From assembly GCA_963383645.1 (NCBI GenBank), contig OY726566.1:91820029-91884028 (forward strand): a DNA stretch of 64,000 bases, read 5' to 3'. Positions 33,481-46,155 of the stretch are shown piece by piece. The translations under genes were made by a program, and so were the position numbers. A model generated the notes under the pieces. It did not search any database and was not told the origin of the DNA. It saw nothing but the letters and a program-made list of their open reading frames with translations. The DNA is from Muscardinus avellanarius (Eukaryota; Chordata; Mammalia; Rodentia; Gliridae). Position 1 is the first letter of the stretch. Each line of letters starts with the position of its first letter.

Positions 33481-34382
33481 AAGTGGTCTATAATCTGTCT
33501 TAGATGGAAGGTACCCTGGGTTTCCAGGGTGTGCCCCTTTTTAAGCCAAGAGCCAGCTGCTTGGTGAGTCTGATATTCTCCCAAACCTTTGCATTCTAAA
33601 AATACCTTGCAACTGATGTTCGATAATTTCGGTACCCTGGAATTGTAAAATCCTTTCTCTCTCGAATTTTAAAACAGGGGTCATTTTGTGTTTGGTTGGG
33701 AAGAGCAGAGGAACCTATAGAGCTGGGTTCAAAGCTTGGCTGAGACCCTGTTGTCTCTGGGTCCCATTTTGCTCATCCTTAAACATGGAGAGAAGAATCT
33801 CCCCAAATTAATAAGAGTGTCCCAAAGCATCAGTGACTCCATAGTTATGAAACTGCTTTGCAAATGCTCAAGCACTTTCCAGGCAGTGGCTACTACCCTT
33901 GTTATCTTTGCCTATGCGACCCCACTCCTCATTGAATGGTCACTTTCTATCCCTCCATCACAGAGAATGGCTCCAAGTCTTCCCGGGCCTCATGAGCTCC
34001 ACTGAGACAGTTGGTCAGACCTGGAGGACCCTTTCTTCTTCATTGCCTCAAAAGATAACATCTGCCCTAAGCCATTCATGGCTTTACCCTTTAGACAATA
34101 CCCTGGAGTTATTTGAGTTTACTGGACTTATTCAGTACCTTTCCTATGTCCCATGACAGCTATATGTTGTTCTCTAATTTCATCTAGATTTTTCTGTGTG
34201 TGGTGGGGCATAAGCCCTGGGTAGTGGGTAAGAGAGCCAAACTCTGGCCACCACTCTGCTCCTTGTTACTGGGGAGAGCTGGAGCAAATCTTTCTCTTGG
34301 CCTCCTCTCAATCTATTTCTGTGAATGAGATACTGGGCAGCTCTGTCCTAAATTCCCTTTCCATTCTGACATTCTAGCTCTA

Positions 34383-34570
34383 TTTTGTTTTATTTTTGTG
34401 GTACTGGGTATTGAACTCAAGGACAGGCTCCCTGTGCACTAAACCCTCAGCCTGGTTTTATCTCTCTCTTTTTTTTTTTTAAACAGGGTCTTGCTAAGTT
34501 GCTGAAGCTGGCCTCAAACCTGTGATCCTCCTAGCTCAGCCTCACAAATACTGGGATCGCAGGTGTGCCT
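34383..34570 (-). repeat. B1-dID SINE, older copy
   Basis: gtggtactgggtattgaact, aaacagggtcttgctaagtt, gcctcaaacctgtgatcctc, and a decayed head atcgcaggtgtgcc. Confidence 0.85.
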
Positions 34571-34673
34571 TTGACAATCTCTTCTCCTTGTTTTGTTTTC
34601 ACGTACCATGGTGGTATCAGACCCTCTTTGAGACAACATACCCTGAAGACAATCAGTGGGGCATTGAAAACTT

Positions 34674-34764
34674 CCTCCTCCTCCTCCTCCTCCTCCTCCT
34701 CCTCCTCCTCCTCCTCCTCCTCTTCCTCCTCCTCCTCTTCCTCTTCCTCCTCCTCTTCCTCCTT
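34674..34764 (+). repeat. CTC trinucleotide microsatellite
   Basis: About 90 bases of CTC with a few TTC variants, probably grown from the T-rich tail of the adjoining SINE. Poly-Ser, poly-Leu and poly-Gly open frames over it are artefacts. Confidence 0.97.
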
Positions 34765-34973
34765 CTTTTTGTGGTACTGGGGATGGAACCCAGAGGCATT
34801 CTACCTCCAAGCTACACCAACAGCCTTATTATTTATTTATTTATTTTTGAAACAAGGTCTCACTAAGTTGCAGAGGGCCACACTAAGTAGCTGAGGCTGG
34901 CCATGAACCTGGATCCTCCTGTCTCAGCCTCCCAAATGCTAGGATTACAGGCCTGCACCACCACACCCAGCTA
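34765..34973 (-). repeat. B1-dID SINE
   Basis: gtggtactggggatggaacc, aggtctcactaagttgcaga, gctggccatgaacctggatc, and head ggcctgcaccaccacaccca. Confidence 0.9.
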
Positions 34974-35639
34974 AACTTTCTCTTCTTGAAGGCAAACACC
35001 CCAGCATTCTTTACATTTTCCTTGCAGGATCTTCCTATCGATACATCTTATCATGTTTTATTACTTTCTTTTTAATTTAATCTATGTTATTCCCACTCTT
35101 TTAAAAACATAGTTGCTAAAACTGGGTAGCCAGTGGGGGGATTCTGACAGACCAAAGAGAACCTTTATGGCTGAGAGCTAGGAGCACTCTCTCTTAGCTT
35201 TGCAGGACCTCCCTAAGGCAGGGCAGGATGAAGGGGCCTCCCAAGTCCTGCCAGCAGGCGGAGCTCTCCAGCACACCCATGCCTTCCCACACTGCTGCTC
35301 TCCCTGTTTACATTATGGCTTTGTCTCACTCCCCTCTCCATGGATAATTCTGAGAAACATCGGGAGCTTTCCTGACACTTTAAATCACTTTTGAAAACTG
35401 GATTTGGTCCAGCCACTTATCTCAGTACAAGTGTCTACTCTAATGTCCCTGGTTACCTTTTGCAACATGCTAACACATTGCATAGGTGGCCAGATGGCTC
35501 CGGAGCCACCTTTCCCCTGTGACTCTCTCTCCCCAGATACCTGGACTCTCTACCCACACCTTACACCAAACAAAGCCGCCTCTCTCCATCCCCCACCTCG
35601 GCTCCTCTCCTGACCCTGGAACACAAACCACTCCAGATG

Positions 35640-35740
35640 CAGAGCCACACGATTAATTAAAAGCACCCCACGCTGATTAAAGTCTTAAGCTACAGTGCCA
35701 GGCATGCTAATTAACTGAGTGAGGGAATTCAGACCACAGG
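35640..35740. promoter_or_regulatory. Candidate short conserved block with TAATTA cores
   Basis: acgattaattaaaagcaccc, gctgattaaagtcttaagct and catgctaattaactgagtga occur within 100 repeat-free bases. Composition-based guess. Confidence 0.25.
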
Positions 35741-36087
35741 AAGAGGTGAATAAAGAAAGTCATGGTGGGGGAGCAGACTTCTGTTTGGAGAACAAATCAG
35801 ATGTCTGTGTGACCTAAACTATCATAGTGATAGATAGTCTCAGAGACCACAAAAGATTGAGATCAGTCCCTGGCCACTGGACTCTAGGAGAGGCGTTGAT
35901 TGACGTTGCTGCCGTGTGATTCTTACTGTTTTCAGAGACCCAACCATCTCTTGGGACTTCTGTGTGGACCTCCTCTATGCTGGGAGAGAACATGGCACCT
36001 TGGGCCCAAGAGTTAGGGAGGGGTCTGCATATAGCTGTCTTGGCACACGGTCCTGGCTTTGTATAAGAAGCTTTTAGGCTGTGTACC

Positions 36088-36920
36088 CATTCCTTAAAAA
36101 GTTAAACATACAAACGCCATATGACCCAGCAAGATCACTTCCAAGTACATAGTCAAAAAGACTGAAAACAGGGTCTCAAAGATACATTTGCATGGCCAAG
36201 TTCATAGCAGAATTGTTCACAGTAACCAAAAGGTGAGAGAGACCTCAATGTCCATCAGCAGAAGACTGGATATACAAAATGGGGCATACACGAACAGTGG
36301 AATGTTGTTCAGCCTTAAAATGGGAGGGGACCATGAACTTTGGGGACATAATGCTAAATGACATGGGCCATACACAAAGAGACAAATGGCCTGTTTCCAC
36401 TTATGTGAGGTCCAAAGAGTAACCACATTCATAGAAAGGAGAATGGTGGTGTTCAGGGGTTGGAGGGAGGAAGGCATGAGTGATTGTTCAATGTATATAG
36501 AGTTTCAGTTTGGAAAGATAAAAAAAAATACCTGCAGGAAATGGGTGGGGGTGATGGTTACACATTAATGTAAACATAGTTAATGCCATGAAGCGCTTAG
36601 AAACAGGTAGAAAGCCGGGCGTGGTGGTGGCGCACGCTTGTAATCTCTGCACTTGGGAGGCTGAGACAGGAGGATCGTGCAGGTGCGAAGCCAGCCTCAG
36701 CTACTTAGTGAGGCTCTCAGCAACTTAGTGAGAGCCTGTTTCCAAATACAATATAAAATAGGTCTGGAAGTATAGCCCGGAGGTAGAAAGCCTCTGGGTT
36801 CCACCCCCAGTACTACTCCCCACCCAAAAAAACAACAACAAAAAAACACCACACAAAAACCCAAAACCAAGTAGATTTTACCTATTTATATTTTACTGCA
36901 ATTTAAAAATGTATAAATAG
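36088..36920 (+). mobile_element. Old L1 3' fragment, split by a SINE
   Basis: catatgacccagcaagatca, gttcatagcagaattgttca, atgtccatcagcagaagact and aatgttgttcagccttaaaa are L1M ORF2-end phrases. The 3' UTR tail resumes after the SINE (agattttacctatttatatt, about 36870-36920). Confidence 0.85.
36612..36860 (+). repeat. B1-dID SINE nested in L1
   Basis: Head aagccgggcgtggtggtggc, middle agccagcctcagctacttag, right half ggtctggaagtatagcccgg ending ccacccccagtactactcc, and an A/C-rich tail. It interrupts the L1 3' UTR. Confidence 0.92.
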
Positions 36921-38599
36921 CAACATTTTGAAAGGATTATGGTAGATGATCTCATCTTCAGCATGGCAGAATAGATCTGAAAATATCTGTTCTCAGCTCG
37001 CCTCCCTGGGTCAAGGGGGAGCAGCTTTCTGTATGGAGACTAATAAATTCATGTTTATGAAATAGTCTAAGATCCTTCAGTGAAAAGATAGCATCAATGT
37101 ATTTTTCAATTTAATCGCAAACGAACAAAAGGTCTGGGGATGAATGTCTCCTATCAGGTGTTGTTGTGTAACTGACGCGGTCATTCTCAAGCTCTGGACA
37201 TCCGTTTCCTGATTTGGAGAAATATTGCCACAGCTTTTTTCTACCAAGGACTTTCTTTTCCAATGGCTCCCTCCTCAGAGGAGGGGCTCAAAATTCAAAC
37301 AGTTCATGTGATGTCAAATGGCCCCTGAGTTTAGAAAATTACCCTGCTTGGGTTCTGCTTCAGTGATTCAGATTCCCAGCTGTGACCAGGACTTCCTAGG
37401 GACCCTTCTTTATTCCCCACACCCTCTCTCTCTCTCCTTCAATTCCCTTTAGGGGAGCCATGTTTGTTTTATCCTTTTACCACCAAAGTAAGCTTCCTTA
37501 AGTACTACAGTGTCATTTGGTTGGTTTTGAATGGCTATAAACCCAATCTGCATGCACTTTAGCAAGTAGACTTTCAAAAATCTATGTCATCCTCACGGTC
37601 TGTCTTGGTCCCTCAGGAATGTCCAAGACAGGGCTGAGGCTCAAAAGGCAGTCAATGGCTGAGAGCAGACAAGGTGGCCCTCACAGAGTTCAATTGGCCT
37701 TGGCTTTTTTAAGTTTCTTCATTTGATGGGCTAAACCCATGGCCTGGAAGGGCCTGGTGGTGTGGGTGTGTCTGTGGCAGCTGGAGTTCCCGGAGGCCTG
37801 GCCCCTGCTGCCCATCCCTTGCCTGGCTTCCCTGATACCTCACAAGATGCTTTCATCTGGCATTAGGGTTCTCTTCTGCCTGTGGCTGCTCATATTTGGA
37901 AGGTGCCTGCTGCTCTCCTGATTACACTCAGAAATGCTCCAGAGATACAATGTATAGTCTCAGTGTGTATCTCTCATTTGTTTAAGCATTTGACATCCTG
38001 GTCAAAATGTGAATTATTACTCCATCTCTACTCTTATAATTGGATGCTAATGTCACAGTGTCTACACTGAGCCTGATGGTTGGAGTTAATTTAAATGTCC
38101 AAAAATGCTTCCTAAGTATCCAATTTCCTTCAAAATTGTCAGAAAAAGGAAGAAAAAAAGGAGGTAAGATGACCCATTAGGAAACTCCAAGAGGGTTCTG
38201 GGGAGCTGTCAAGCTGCATAACTGTGGCACTTTGTGTCGTCCTTCATACTGTACTCCCGCCTTCTGTCCCCAAGCAGAGTAGAGTTGGGAAATGTTAGTT
38301 CCTTCCAGAAAAGTATCACCTTCATAGTACACATGCATCTCAGTGGCGTGGGCTGGGGGGGCCCCTTCCTCCCCTCCATGGGCCTTTCTTTCTTTGGGGG
38401 GGGGAGGCTCTGGCCCATTTCCAGCCTTTCTTTCTGCCAACTTGGGGTCAGGCAAGGATTTCAGAGAGCTCCTTGTTTTCCTGTGTTGGGCTCAAAGCCT
38501 TCACTGCCTGGGTTTGCATGACGGGCTGAGCAATAGCTCAGGATGCTGTGTTTATTTCCAGTCACTCCAGATGCCTGGGATCCCTCCACTCCTAGCCTC

Positions 38600-38832
38600 T
38601 TTGTTCAGAGGTGGTGGGGATTTCTGAACATGGTCAACTGGTAAGACAGGCAAAGGCCAGGAGGCTGGTCCCAGGCTGTGGCAGATTGTAAGAGCTCTAG
38701 TAGCACAACTGCCCTGACCTGTGACTGCTCTGCAAAGCCATGAGAAAGAGAATGAATGCCTGTCATATGCTACTGAGTTTGGGGTTGGTTTGTTATATGG
38801 TTTTATTGTAATCAAAGCTGGCTGATACAAAG
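38600..38832 (+). mobile_element. Probable MLT1-type LTR 3' part
   Basis: agccatgagaaagagaatga, then gctactgagtttggggttgg, ttgttatatggttttattgt and ctggctgatacaaag follow the MLT1 LTR end ('taagccactcagtttgtggta...gttatggcagccctagcaaactaatac'). No viral genes are seen. Confidence 0.5.
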
Positions 38833-39232
38833 GCAGAGAGTCACAAAGGTCTGTGAGAGGCAGAAGGGAAGAAGTTGAATGGAAGAGAGAAGACTGTGGT
38901 GCAATAGCTTTTTCAACCCTGAGCACCAATGTCATACGGACACTGAGGTTGGATGTAGCAGGTGCATGGTCAGAGATTTTTACAAGCTGTGGCCAGCATG
39001 ACCAATGGATCTCCTCGGGGCCTCTGGTGTTGGCCATGCTCTTAATTCTGTGACTATGGATCAGGAGACTTCAGCAAGGTCCAGCCCCAGAGAAGATGCT
39101 AGAAAGAGAATGCAGCCCTCTAGAAGCACAGATGATCTGGGACCCCCCCCCCCATATGGACCTTGTAGCTGCTCTGATGTTGGGAAAAGCCTTTTCTACT
39201 TGGTAGCAATAAGAGTTCTTCAAGAATGGTTG

Positions 39233-39418
39233 GCCTTAGCTCGGTGTGATGGTGCTGAGGTGCTGAAACAGGAGGGTCGCAGGTTCAAGGCCAGCCTGGG
39301 CAACTTAGTGAGACCCTGCTTCCAAATAAAACGTAGAATAGGCTGAGGGTGTAGCTCAGAGGTAGACTGTCCCTGGGTTCAATCCCTATTACCACCAGAA
39401 AAAAATTAAAAAAAGAAT
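39233..39418 (+). repeat. B1-dID SINE, shortened copy
   Basis: Head agctcggtgtgatggtgctg (reduced), middle aaggccagcctgggcaactt, right half gctgagggtgtagctcagag ending tcaatccctattacca, and an A-rich tail. Confidence 0.85.
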
Positions 39419-39624
39419 AGCTGACCTTGACCTTTGCAATTTCTTCTGCTTGTACATGGACCGTAAGGCTAATCTAGTAGGGGCTGTACTTGAGAGGAGA
39501 GTCCTGCACAGGGTCACAGGAGCAGCCCTGGCTGCCACCACTGTCCCCTCCTGCCTGTAGGTAGGAGTTCTAGGGTTATGTTTGCCCATAGTTAGAAAGG
39601 CCAGGGCAATATTCTCAGAGCATG

Positions 39625-39740
39625 AGGCCTTGGGGCCCAGGTCCCAAGCTCCAATCTATTCTGAATGTACTGGTGACCTTGGGCAAATCCTTCCCCCTCT
39701 TTAGAACTCAGTGGATTCGTTTTCAGTTAGAGGACCCATT
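39625..39740 (+). repeat. MIR
   Basis: gaatgtactggtgaccttgg, then gcaaatccttccccctcttt and agaactcagtggattcg match the MIR core ('tgtgaccttgggcaagtyacttaacctctctgagcctcagtttcc'). Confidence 0.7.
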
Positions 39741-39789
39741 TCTGCTCTCCCTCAGAGAACTGGTCACAAAATATGACTAATACAAATGG

Positions 39790-39975
39790 TCTGGGATGCT
39801 TTCTGCAAATGAAAAGTAGCAGATGTTGTGGAGGGCTGCAATTTGCTGCTATTAATAAGTATAAATGCCTAATAGAAGCCAGTTTGCTCTGGGAACTCGG
39901 ACAGCCAAGGAGCCAGCGCCGATGCCGGAATCGTCAACATATGCTGCTCCTCATTAGCAAATGGTGGTAGCTGGG
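39790..39975. promoter_or_regulatory. Candidate conserved non-coding block
   Basis: Repeat-free sequence with gcaatttgctgctattaata, tgccggaatcgtcaacatat and cctcattagcaaatggtgg. The mix of CpG-bearing and TAAT-bearing segments is unusual for neutral intron. Evidence is compositional only. Confidence 0.3.
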
Positions 39976-40114
39976 AAGCTAGGCGAGGTTTCTGCAAAGC
40001 CTTAAGAAATCACCCCATCCCGGCGCCTCCCAGTGTGGGCTGAGCTGCAGCGGCATACTCCTTATTAGACGGACCCCTCACCAGGCGAGAGAGCCAGCCC
40101 CCTCCCAGCTGTAC

Positions 40115-40195
40115 AGATGGAAAAGCCTTGGCCCAGAGAGGCCGAGCAGCTTGCCCAAGGTCACGCAGCGGGGGGTGGCAAAGGTAGAAATGGAA
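40115..40195 (-). repeat. MIR remnant
   Basis: gcccagagaggccgagcagc, then ttgcccaaggtcacgcagcg is the reversed MIR core. Confidence 0.75.
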
Positions 40196-40524
40196 AGGAT
40201 GCTGGGGCCATAGCCCACCAGGCCTGTCAGTCTCCACTGGCTTCCCACACATCTCCCAGGGCACTGAGAAACCAGGGTCTTGGGGTGAAGATTCCATAGC
40301 ACTGCGGACTGCTTCCTGGAAAACCAGGAGGGCTTGGCTGAGTTCAAGGGATGGCGGTGGGCAAGGAATCTCAGCACCAAGAGGGAATCCTAGAAAGAGA
40401 CCTACTGTGGTCTCCGCATAGCCCTCAACCTTCAGAGCGACTCCCTAACTCCTTTGCACATAGTTGGGAAGAAATGAACTTTGATATTGCTTTCTCTCAG
40501 TGACCTGTGGGTGAGCAGAAATCT

Positions 40525-40700
40525 GGGGGAAAGACAGACCTGGGTTTTAATCCTGCATCTGCTACTAGTTGTGTGACACGGACCATTTTCTTAACCTCAC
40601 TGAGCCTCCACCCCCTGTCTCTATACCTCCAATGGGTTGTTTTCAGGGTTCTTTGCGATGGCATTGATGAACGCCTTGGCACAGTGCCAGGAACAAGTCT
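40525..40700 (+). repeat. MIR
   Basis: agacctgggttttaatcctg, catctgctactagttgtgtg, cttaacctcactgagcctcc and cttggcacagtgcc give nearly the whole MIR in sense orientation. Confidence 0.88.
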
Positions 40701-41214
40701 TTGTCTGTTGTCCCAGCACCGTGCCCCATCCATCTTCCCCCCGCACCTGGTACTCGGCTCATTCACAGTAAATGAGAACTAATAGAGTATGCGTGAGTGC
40801 CTGCTGGCACGCGTGCATGACCAAGTGAAGTTGGTCCCCTTCAAGTTCCTGCACACTCTAGTAGTCCCACGGAGATAACTGATCTGGCAGTCCTGGCTCT
40901 CACCTCACCTCAAAATCTGTCACTGCAAGATTCCTACCACAAGTTCATGCCATAGTGTACAAGCCAGGTCAAGGTCTCCCTGGCTCTGTAGACCACCATG
41001 TTCACCCCACACAGGAGGCTCAGGAGACCTGACCTCCAGGACTGTGGTGTTGCAAGTTGGGCATTTCCCTGAGTAGCCCATTCAATAAATCTGATACAAA
41101 AAGACGCAACCACATTCACGCCCTGCCCAGAGAGCAGCCCTGCCAAGGCGCAAGTGGCCCAGAACTTGGGATAGAGAATGTTCTGGCATTTACAGAGTTA
41201 ACATGCTAAAGGGA

Positions 41215-41300
41215 CCTTGGAGACAATCTAGCTCCATTCCCTTGCTTTTCTGTGGCTTCAGGGATTTGTCCAAGGCCACACAGCTATGAAGCTATTCTTT
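41215..41300 (-). repeat. MIR remnant
   Basis: gggatttgtccaaggccaca, then cagctatgaagc is the reversed MIR core, preceded by gaccttggagacaatctagc. Confidence 0.65.
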
Positions 41301-42407
41301 TGACACCTAATCCCTAGATACAGCTCCTGGCTGAGATGCCTGTTCTTGACCTTGTCTTAAGGTCAAGGCTAAAGAAAAAAACAGAGTTAGGACCCACCTC
41401 CAGGTGGAGAGGGTGCAAGGATCCCTCCCTATCCGAAGGCCAGCAGGTGCGAGGGAGCCTTTGTCCTGGGGATCAAAGCATCACTCCTGTTCTAACCATC
41501 TTTCACTGAGTAACACCAAAAAAGACAATGTTCCCATCTGAGCTGGGACTGGGGACCTGCTGGCGTGAGTTTCCCAAGCTCAGCCTGCTCAATGGGGGCC
41601 TTTGTTCAGGCGGCCAGGAAGGAGAAGGAGGAGGAGGGACTGGCATTGAATACCAGCTCCAGGCCTGGCGGCAGCTGAGCCAAGCTAGTCCCCAGCATAT
41701 GCTGAGCCCTCTGGCTGGCCGGTGCTGGCTCCCTGGGAAGCAGCGACAGGGTAGGCGGGGAGGGCACTCCTTTGCCACCCAGCCTTCTCTCTGACTTCCT
41801 CTGCCAAGGGCACTGCAGGCCAGTGCCTTCTCTGGCTGTTCGATCCAAAGAGTTATGTGTGCAAATGGTCCATTCATATGAGTGTATGTTTGGTCTTAGT
41901 GGTGGTATTTGCACACACCTGCGTGTTTGGGTTATAAGGAGGGTGTCTTAAATAGACACACCTTTTCTCGCAGACATCCCTGTATGGGTATGCAGCTCCT
42001 TTCCCTAGGAGACAAATGTCTTCCTTCTAAAAGGAATTTGGTTCTAGGAAAAGTCAGGGTGCCCAAGGACATGGAACTGACGTCTTAGGGGGTGTCTTCT
42101 AAGTTCTATGAATATAGGGAACCCTCTCAGGAAATATTGCTGCCAGGTTCAGAAGGTGGTGACAGAGACCACAGACACCCGCAGCGGCTTTTTCTCCTGT
42201 CCCCTCGCCCCCTACCTCAAGGAACCCACCTTACTCTCTGGCATCCATGTGAGCTCTCCTCTGGGTTGAGGGTCCAGACCGCTGCTCAGGGAGGAGGGAA
42301 ATGCTGTCTGGTTCATCTTTGCCACACAAAATGTGTCTTGTTTGTGAAAAGAGCCTCCTTTGAGGACATTTTCTGGACTTCTTCAGATATGAAAGGACAA
42401 TCATGTA

Positions 42408-42598
42408 AGTGACAGCCTGGAATCTTAGAGGCTGTGACAGGAGGGCTGCAGATTTGAGACCAGCCTTGGCAACTTAGTGAGACTCGTCAGCAACCTAGCA
42501 AGACTTGATTTCATAACAAAAATTAAAAAGGGCTGAGAGTATAGCTCTGAGGTAGAATGTCCCTGAGTTCAATCCCTAGCACCATACCCCCTGCCAGA
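42408..42598 (+). repeat. B1-dID SINE, head-truncated
   Basis: gaccagccttggcaacttag, gactcgtcagcaacctagca, gctgagagtatagctctgag, and the end caatccctagcaccatac. The B1 head is largely decayed. Confidence 0.85.
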
Positions 42599-42659
42599 AA
42601 CGTAAAATGATAGTGTTCTAGAAGATTTAAGTTTAGGCAGGCACAGCCTTTTTAGGGAG

Positions 42660-43140
42660 TAATATGACAGTTACTACTAAAACTTCAAGTGACCGGCACA
42701 TCTCCCCCTTCGATTTTTCCTACAGAAGAAATACCAGCACCTGGGCTGTGGGTATTTGCTGTGGCTTTGTATGTGCTAGTAACTATTTGGAAACAACCTA
42801 AGTACCCATCCACAGGGGACTGGCTAAACGAATGGTGGTGCATCCCTACTCTGAGGAATGCTGGTATGCATATACTGATGTAGACAGATGTTTGCGATAC
42901 TTCTTTAAGCTTACAAAGCATGTTATAGAAAAAGTCCATTAAGACTCAACTTTTTGTTTTAAAAGAAAACTATGTAGCATAATCATATGTACACAGACAT
43001 ATTTGGGGCAAATAATAACTTGTAAAGAGATAGTAAAACTGTTAACTGGTTAACTCTGGGGAATTCGAACTTTTGGAAGAAAGGGTATAATGTGTAAGAC
43101 ATTTCTTTTGACTTGGAAAATTAAAATAACTTAATGAGAA
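42660..43140 (+). mobile_element. Old L1/HAL1 3' fragment
   Basis: agtaactatttggaaacaac, ctaagtacccatccacaggg, gactggctaaacgaatggtg and gaggaatgctggtatgcata match an old LINE-1 ORF2 end, followed by a 3' UTR-like AT-rich tail. Confidence 0.7.
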
Positions 43141-44069
43141 GCTTTGACCAACCTTTAGTCGTTTAAACCAATTTACTTACCTAGTCAGCACGAACATTAT
43201 TTTAGGGTCAAAGCTTTAATTTTTAAACTATTCATATGATTTTATGATCTCTAACATTCTAAAAAGGGTTCATGGTTGGTTAGATTTTCCTTCTCTATTT
43301 TACAACTATCCGTACCATGGACGTGAACCTTTCCCCAAAGAGTTTTCAGTTTTTAAAACTGACTAGCTCGAATTGAGTGAGAGAGGTTACTGTTTGACAA
43401 TGTTATTATTGAGTGAGGTCACCTGCCTGCCTAGGAGCCCCCCAAAGAAAACCATGTCATCCCCAATCAACAGAAAGAGGACTCCATCACCCTAGAGAAG
43501 TTACTGGGCAGGCCCAGGGCCCCTCTGCCTACAGCTTCTCTATATGCAGACTTCGGCCTAAACTCTTTGGGTGAATTTGGCTTCTATGTAAAGGACCATG
43601 GTATGTGGCCATCACTGGGCTGAGCATCTTAACACCTGTCCTTCTCTTGCTATCACACTGTGGGGCAGGAGTCCCCCTCTCTCAAACTCTCAGTGTTCAG
43701 ATCTATTGTCCTTTCTATCTGAAAGATGTCGTCATAATTAGCTGTATTAAAACTAGAAAAGCCCCTCGGAGTTTCACCCCTGAATTCCCCCCCAATTTAA
43801 TTGAAGTATTGGGAACTTAATCTTTCTGCATAAGGGGATGCTCAGCTTGCCCCTGCCCTGGCTCTTGTGATCCTAAGAAAGTCAGAGACATCGATCCAAA
43901 GTATGCTTTGAATTCTTAGAAAGAAAATGACAACATGTGATGATAAACTACGAAGCCACCAGTGTGTCCTGTTGCCCTTTCTATCACTCATTAACATAAA
44001 CAGTGGGTGAGGGATCAGTATGCACAGGAGGTGTGGCCAAACCAGCCCAGCCGGTTAGGACAGAGACAA

Positions 44070-44170
44070 CACAGGCTTTGGAAATCAGTTTTAGTTTGAA
44101 CCCCGGTTCAGCCAATTGTCAAAACGTGGTGTTGGGCCAGTTCCTTTATCTTTGAGCCTCAGTTTTCTCC
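44070..44170 (+). repeat. MIR
   Basis: agtttgaaccccggttcagc, tgttgggccagttcctttat and ctttgagcctcagttttctc are the MIR core in sense orientation. Confidence 0.75.
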
Positions 44171-45128
44171 TGTGCCTAACGTAACAAAGATTCTCCCATG
44201 ATGGCTGCCAGTTAACTCCTGATTTAAGTGCCCAATGACACTGATCCTTGACTATCTCTGAGTGGGACAAGGAGACAGTGAGGAGGCCCACCTGTGCCAT
44301 ACCAGCAGCCATATTTATTTTGCAGATTAGAGGAAAAGATGGGGTGCTTTCCACCTACGTCTGCCAGAGGCTGAGCCCACTGGACTGTGGCTGTGGGTCA
44401 GGTGGTTTCCATCCTGGGCTAGTGGCAGGAGAATCTCACCCATTCTACATCTCATGCAGCTAAAGAATCGGATCCACTGCCAAGCTAAGGCTCTAAATAC
44501 ATGCCCTCTTCCAAAATGAGAAGCGGCTGTCTGGGTTATATTTAGACAAGGGGCTCAATGAGGTCAGAAATAATTGCTGGTCCAGGGTGGGGGCGTGGGG
44601 AAATCTGTTTCTGGTTAATGTGGCCTGTTCTCCGAGGACATGTGTGGGGTGGCCTGAGGGAAGGCCTGGAGCCTCAGCTCCCCTCTCTCTGTCCACCATG
44701 GTCTTTATTATATCAATAAACAACTCCCACACCAAAGCTCAGTAGCTGGAGACAGTGGGAGAAAGACCCAGAGGCCGGGTTCACCAGCAGAAGGGAGGTA
44801 GTGGCTCTCAATGACCCAGTGCTGGGCAGGAACTGGTGGAGACCCCGGGAGCCATGTGCAGCCGTTGGCACCAGGCCATGCGATTTGAGATCCTCAATCA
44901 GCGATTTCATGGCTTGGCTGGGTATTTACCTCCTCAAGACTGCAAAAGGCAATGGAGATCAAATACTCTACGTAAAGCACTCACACTGCTCCTGGAGCAT
45001 ATATAAAATCAAATGTGGTTGGCAAAACAGTCAGGACAAAAGGATTGGCTAACTCAAATTTTTGCTTTGATTCTCCTGGAATAGATATGGTTTCCCTATG
45101 TGAAAAGTTCAATTTCAAGTTCAACTTT

Positions 45129-45181
45129 TTTTTTTTTTTTTTAGTATTGGGAATTGAACCAAGGGGCTTTCTCTAAGCTAT

Positions 45182-45238
<57 letters not shown>

Positions 45239-45474
45239 ATATACATATAAATATATATTATAAATATAATATATTATATATAAATTTAATATATATAATG
45301 CATTATATATATATATATATATAATTTTTAAACAGGGTCTGACTAAGTTGTTAAGTGTTGAGGCTCTTGCTAAGTTGCCAAGGCAGGCCTTGAACTTGTG
45401 ATTTTCCTGTTTCAGCCTTCCGATTACTAGGATTATAGGTGTGTACCTCCATGGTGTGTACCACCACGCCCAGG
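45129..45474 (-). repeat. B1-dID SINE with perfect 15-bp target site duplication and internal CT/AT expansion
   Basis: T-tail, tagtattgggaattgaacca, an internal CT run (45186-45235) and AT run (45236-45325), ggtctgactaagttgttaag, and head taccaccacgcccagg. ttcaagttcaacttt at 45114-45128 is repeated exactly at 45475-45489. The microsatellites grew inside the element. Confidence 0.92.
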
Positions 45475-45596
45475 TTCAAGTTCAACTTTAAAGGCATCAA
45501 GATGTGACCTATAGTGGTGGAACACTTGTGCCCTTGTCTGTCTTAGGAAGAGGTGGTAGAAAGAAGTGGACTTTGAGAGAGCTATGACATGACCAC

Positions 45597-45640
45597 CTTC
45601 CTTCCTTCCTTCCTTCCTTCCTTCCTTCCTTCCTTCCTTC

Positions 45641-45732
<92 letters not shown>

Positions 45733-45942
45733 TCATGAATGTGGTACTAGAGATTGAACCCAGGGGCACTCTACCTCCAAGCTACACCCTCATCCCTATT
45801 TTATTTCAGTTTTCATTTTGAAACAGGGTCTCACTGAGTTATTGAGAGCTTTGCTAAGTTGCTGGAACTGGTCTAGAACCTGTAATCCTCCTGTCTCAGC
45901 TTCCCAAGTACTGGGATTGCAGGTGTGTGCCAGCAAACCCAG
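45597..45942 (-). repeat. B1-dID SINE with a three-part microsatellite tail
   Basis: The tail reads CCTT (45597-45641), CT (45645-45690), GT (45690-45731), then gtggtactagagattgaacc, gggtctcactgagttattga and the head tgtgtgccagcaaacccagc. Confidence 0.92.
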
Positions 45943-45956
45943 CTGTGATATGACCT

Positions 45957-46155
45957 TTTTTTTTTTTTTTTGATGGTACTGGGGTTCCTGGAAACCCTTC
46001 TACCTCCAGTCTACACTCCCAGACCTATTTTTTTAAAAAAATTTTTATTTGGAAACAGGGTCTCTTAAGCCAGCAAGGCTGGCTTCAAATCTGTGTGATC
46101 TTCCTGTCTCCGCCTCCCAAGTACAGGGATTACAAGTGTGCGCCACCACGCCTGG
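45957..46155 (-). repeat. B1-dID SINE, CTTAAGCCAGC subfamily, inserted at the end of the previous SINE
   Basis: T-tail, gatggtactggggttcctgg, ggtctcttaagccagcaagg, ctggcttcaaatctg, head gtgcgccaccacgcctgg. tgtgatatgacct at 45944-45956 is repeated exactly at 46156-46168. Confidence 0.93.

Noticed and set aside
34514..34894. Poly-Gly, poly-Leu and poly-Ser open frames
   Set aside because: All come from the CTC microsatellite and the adjoining SINE.
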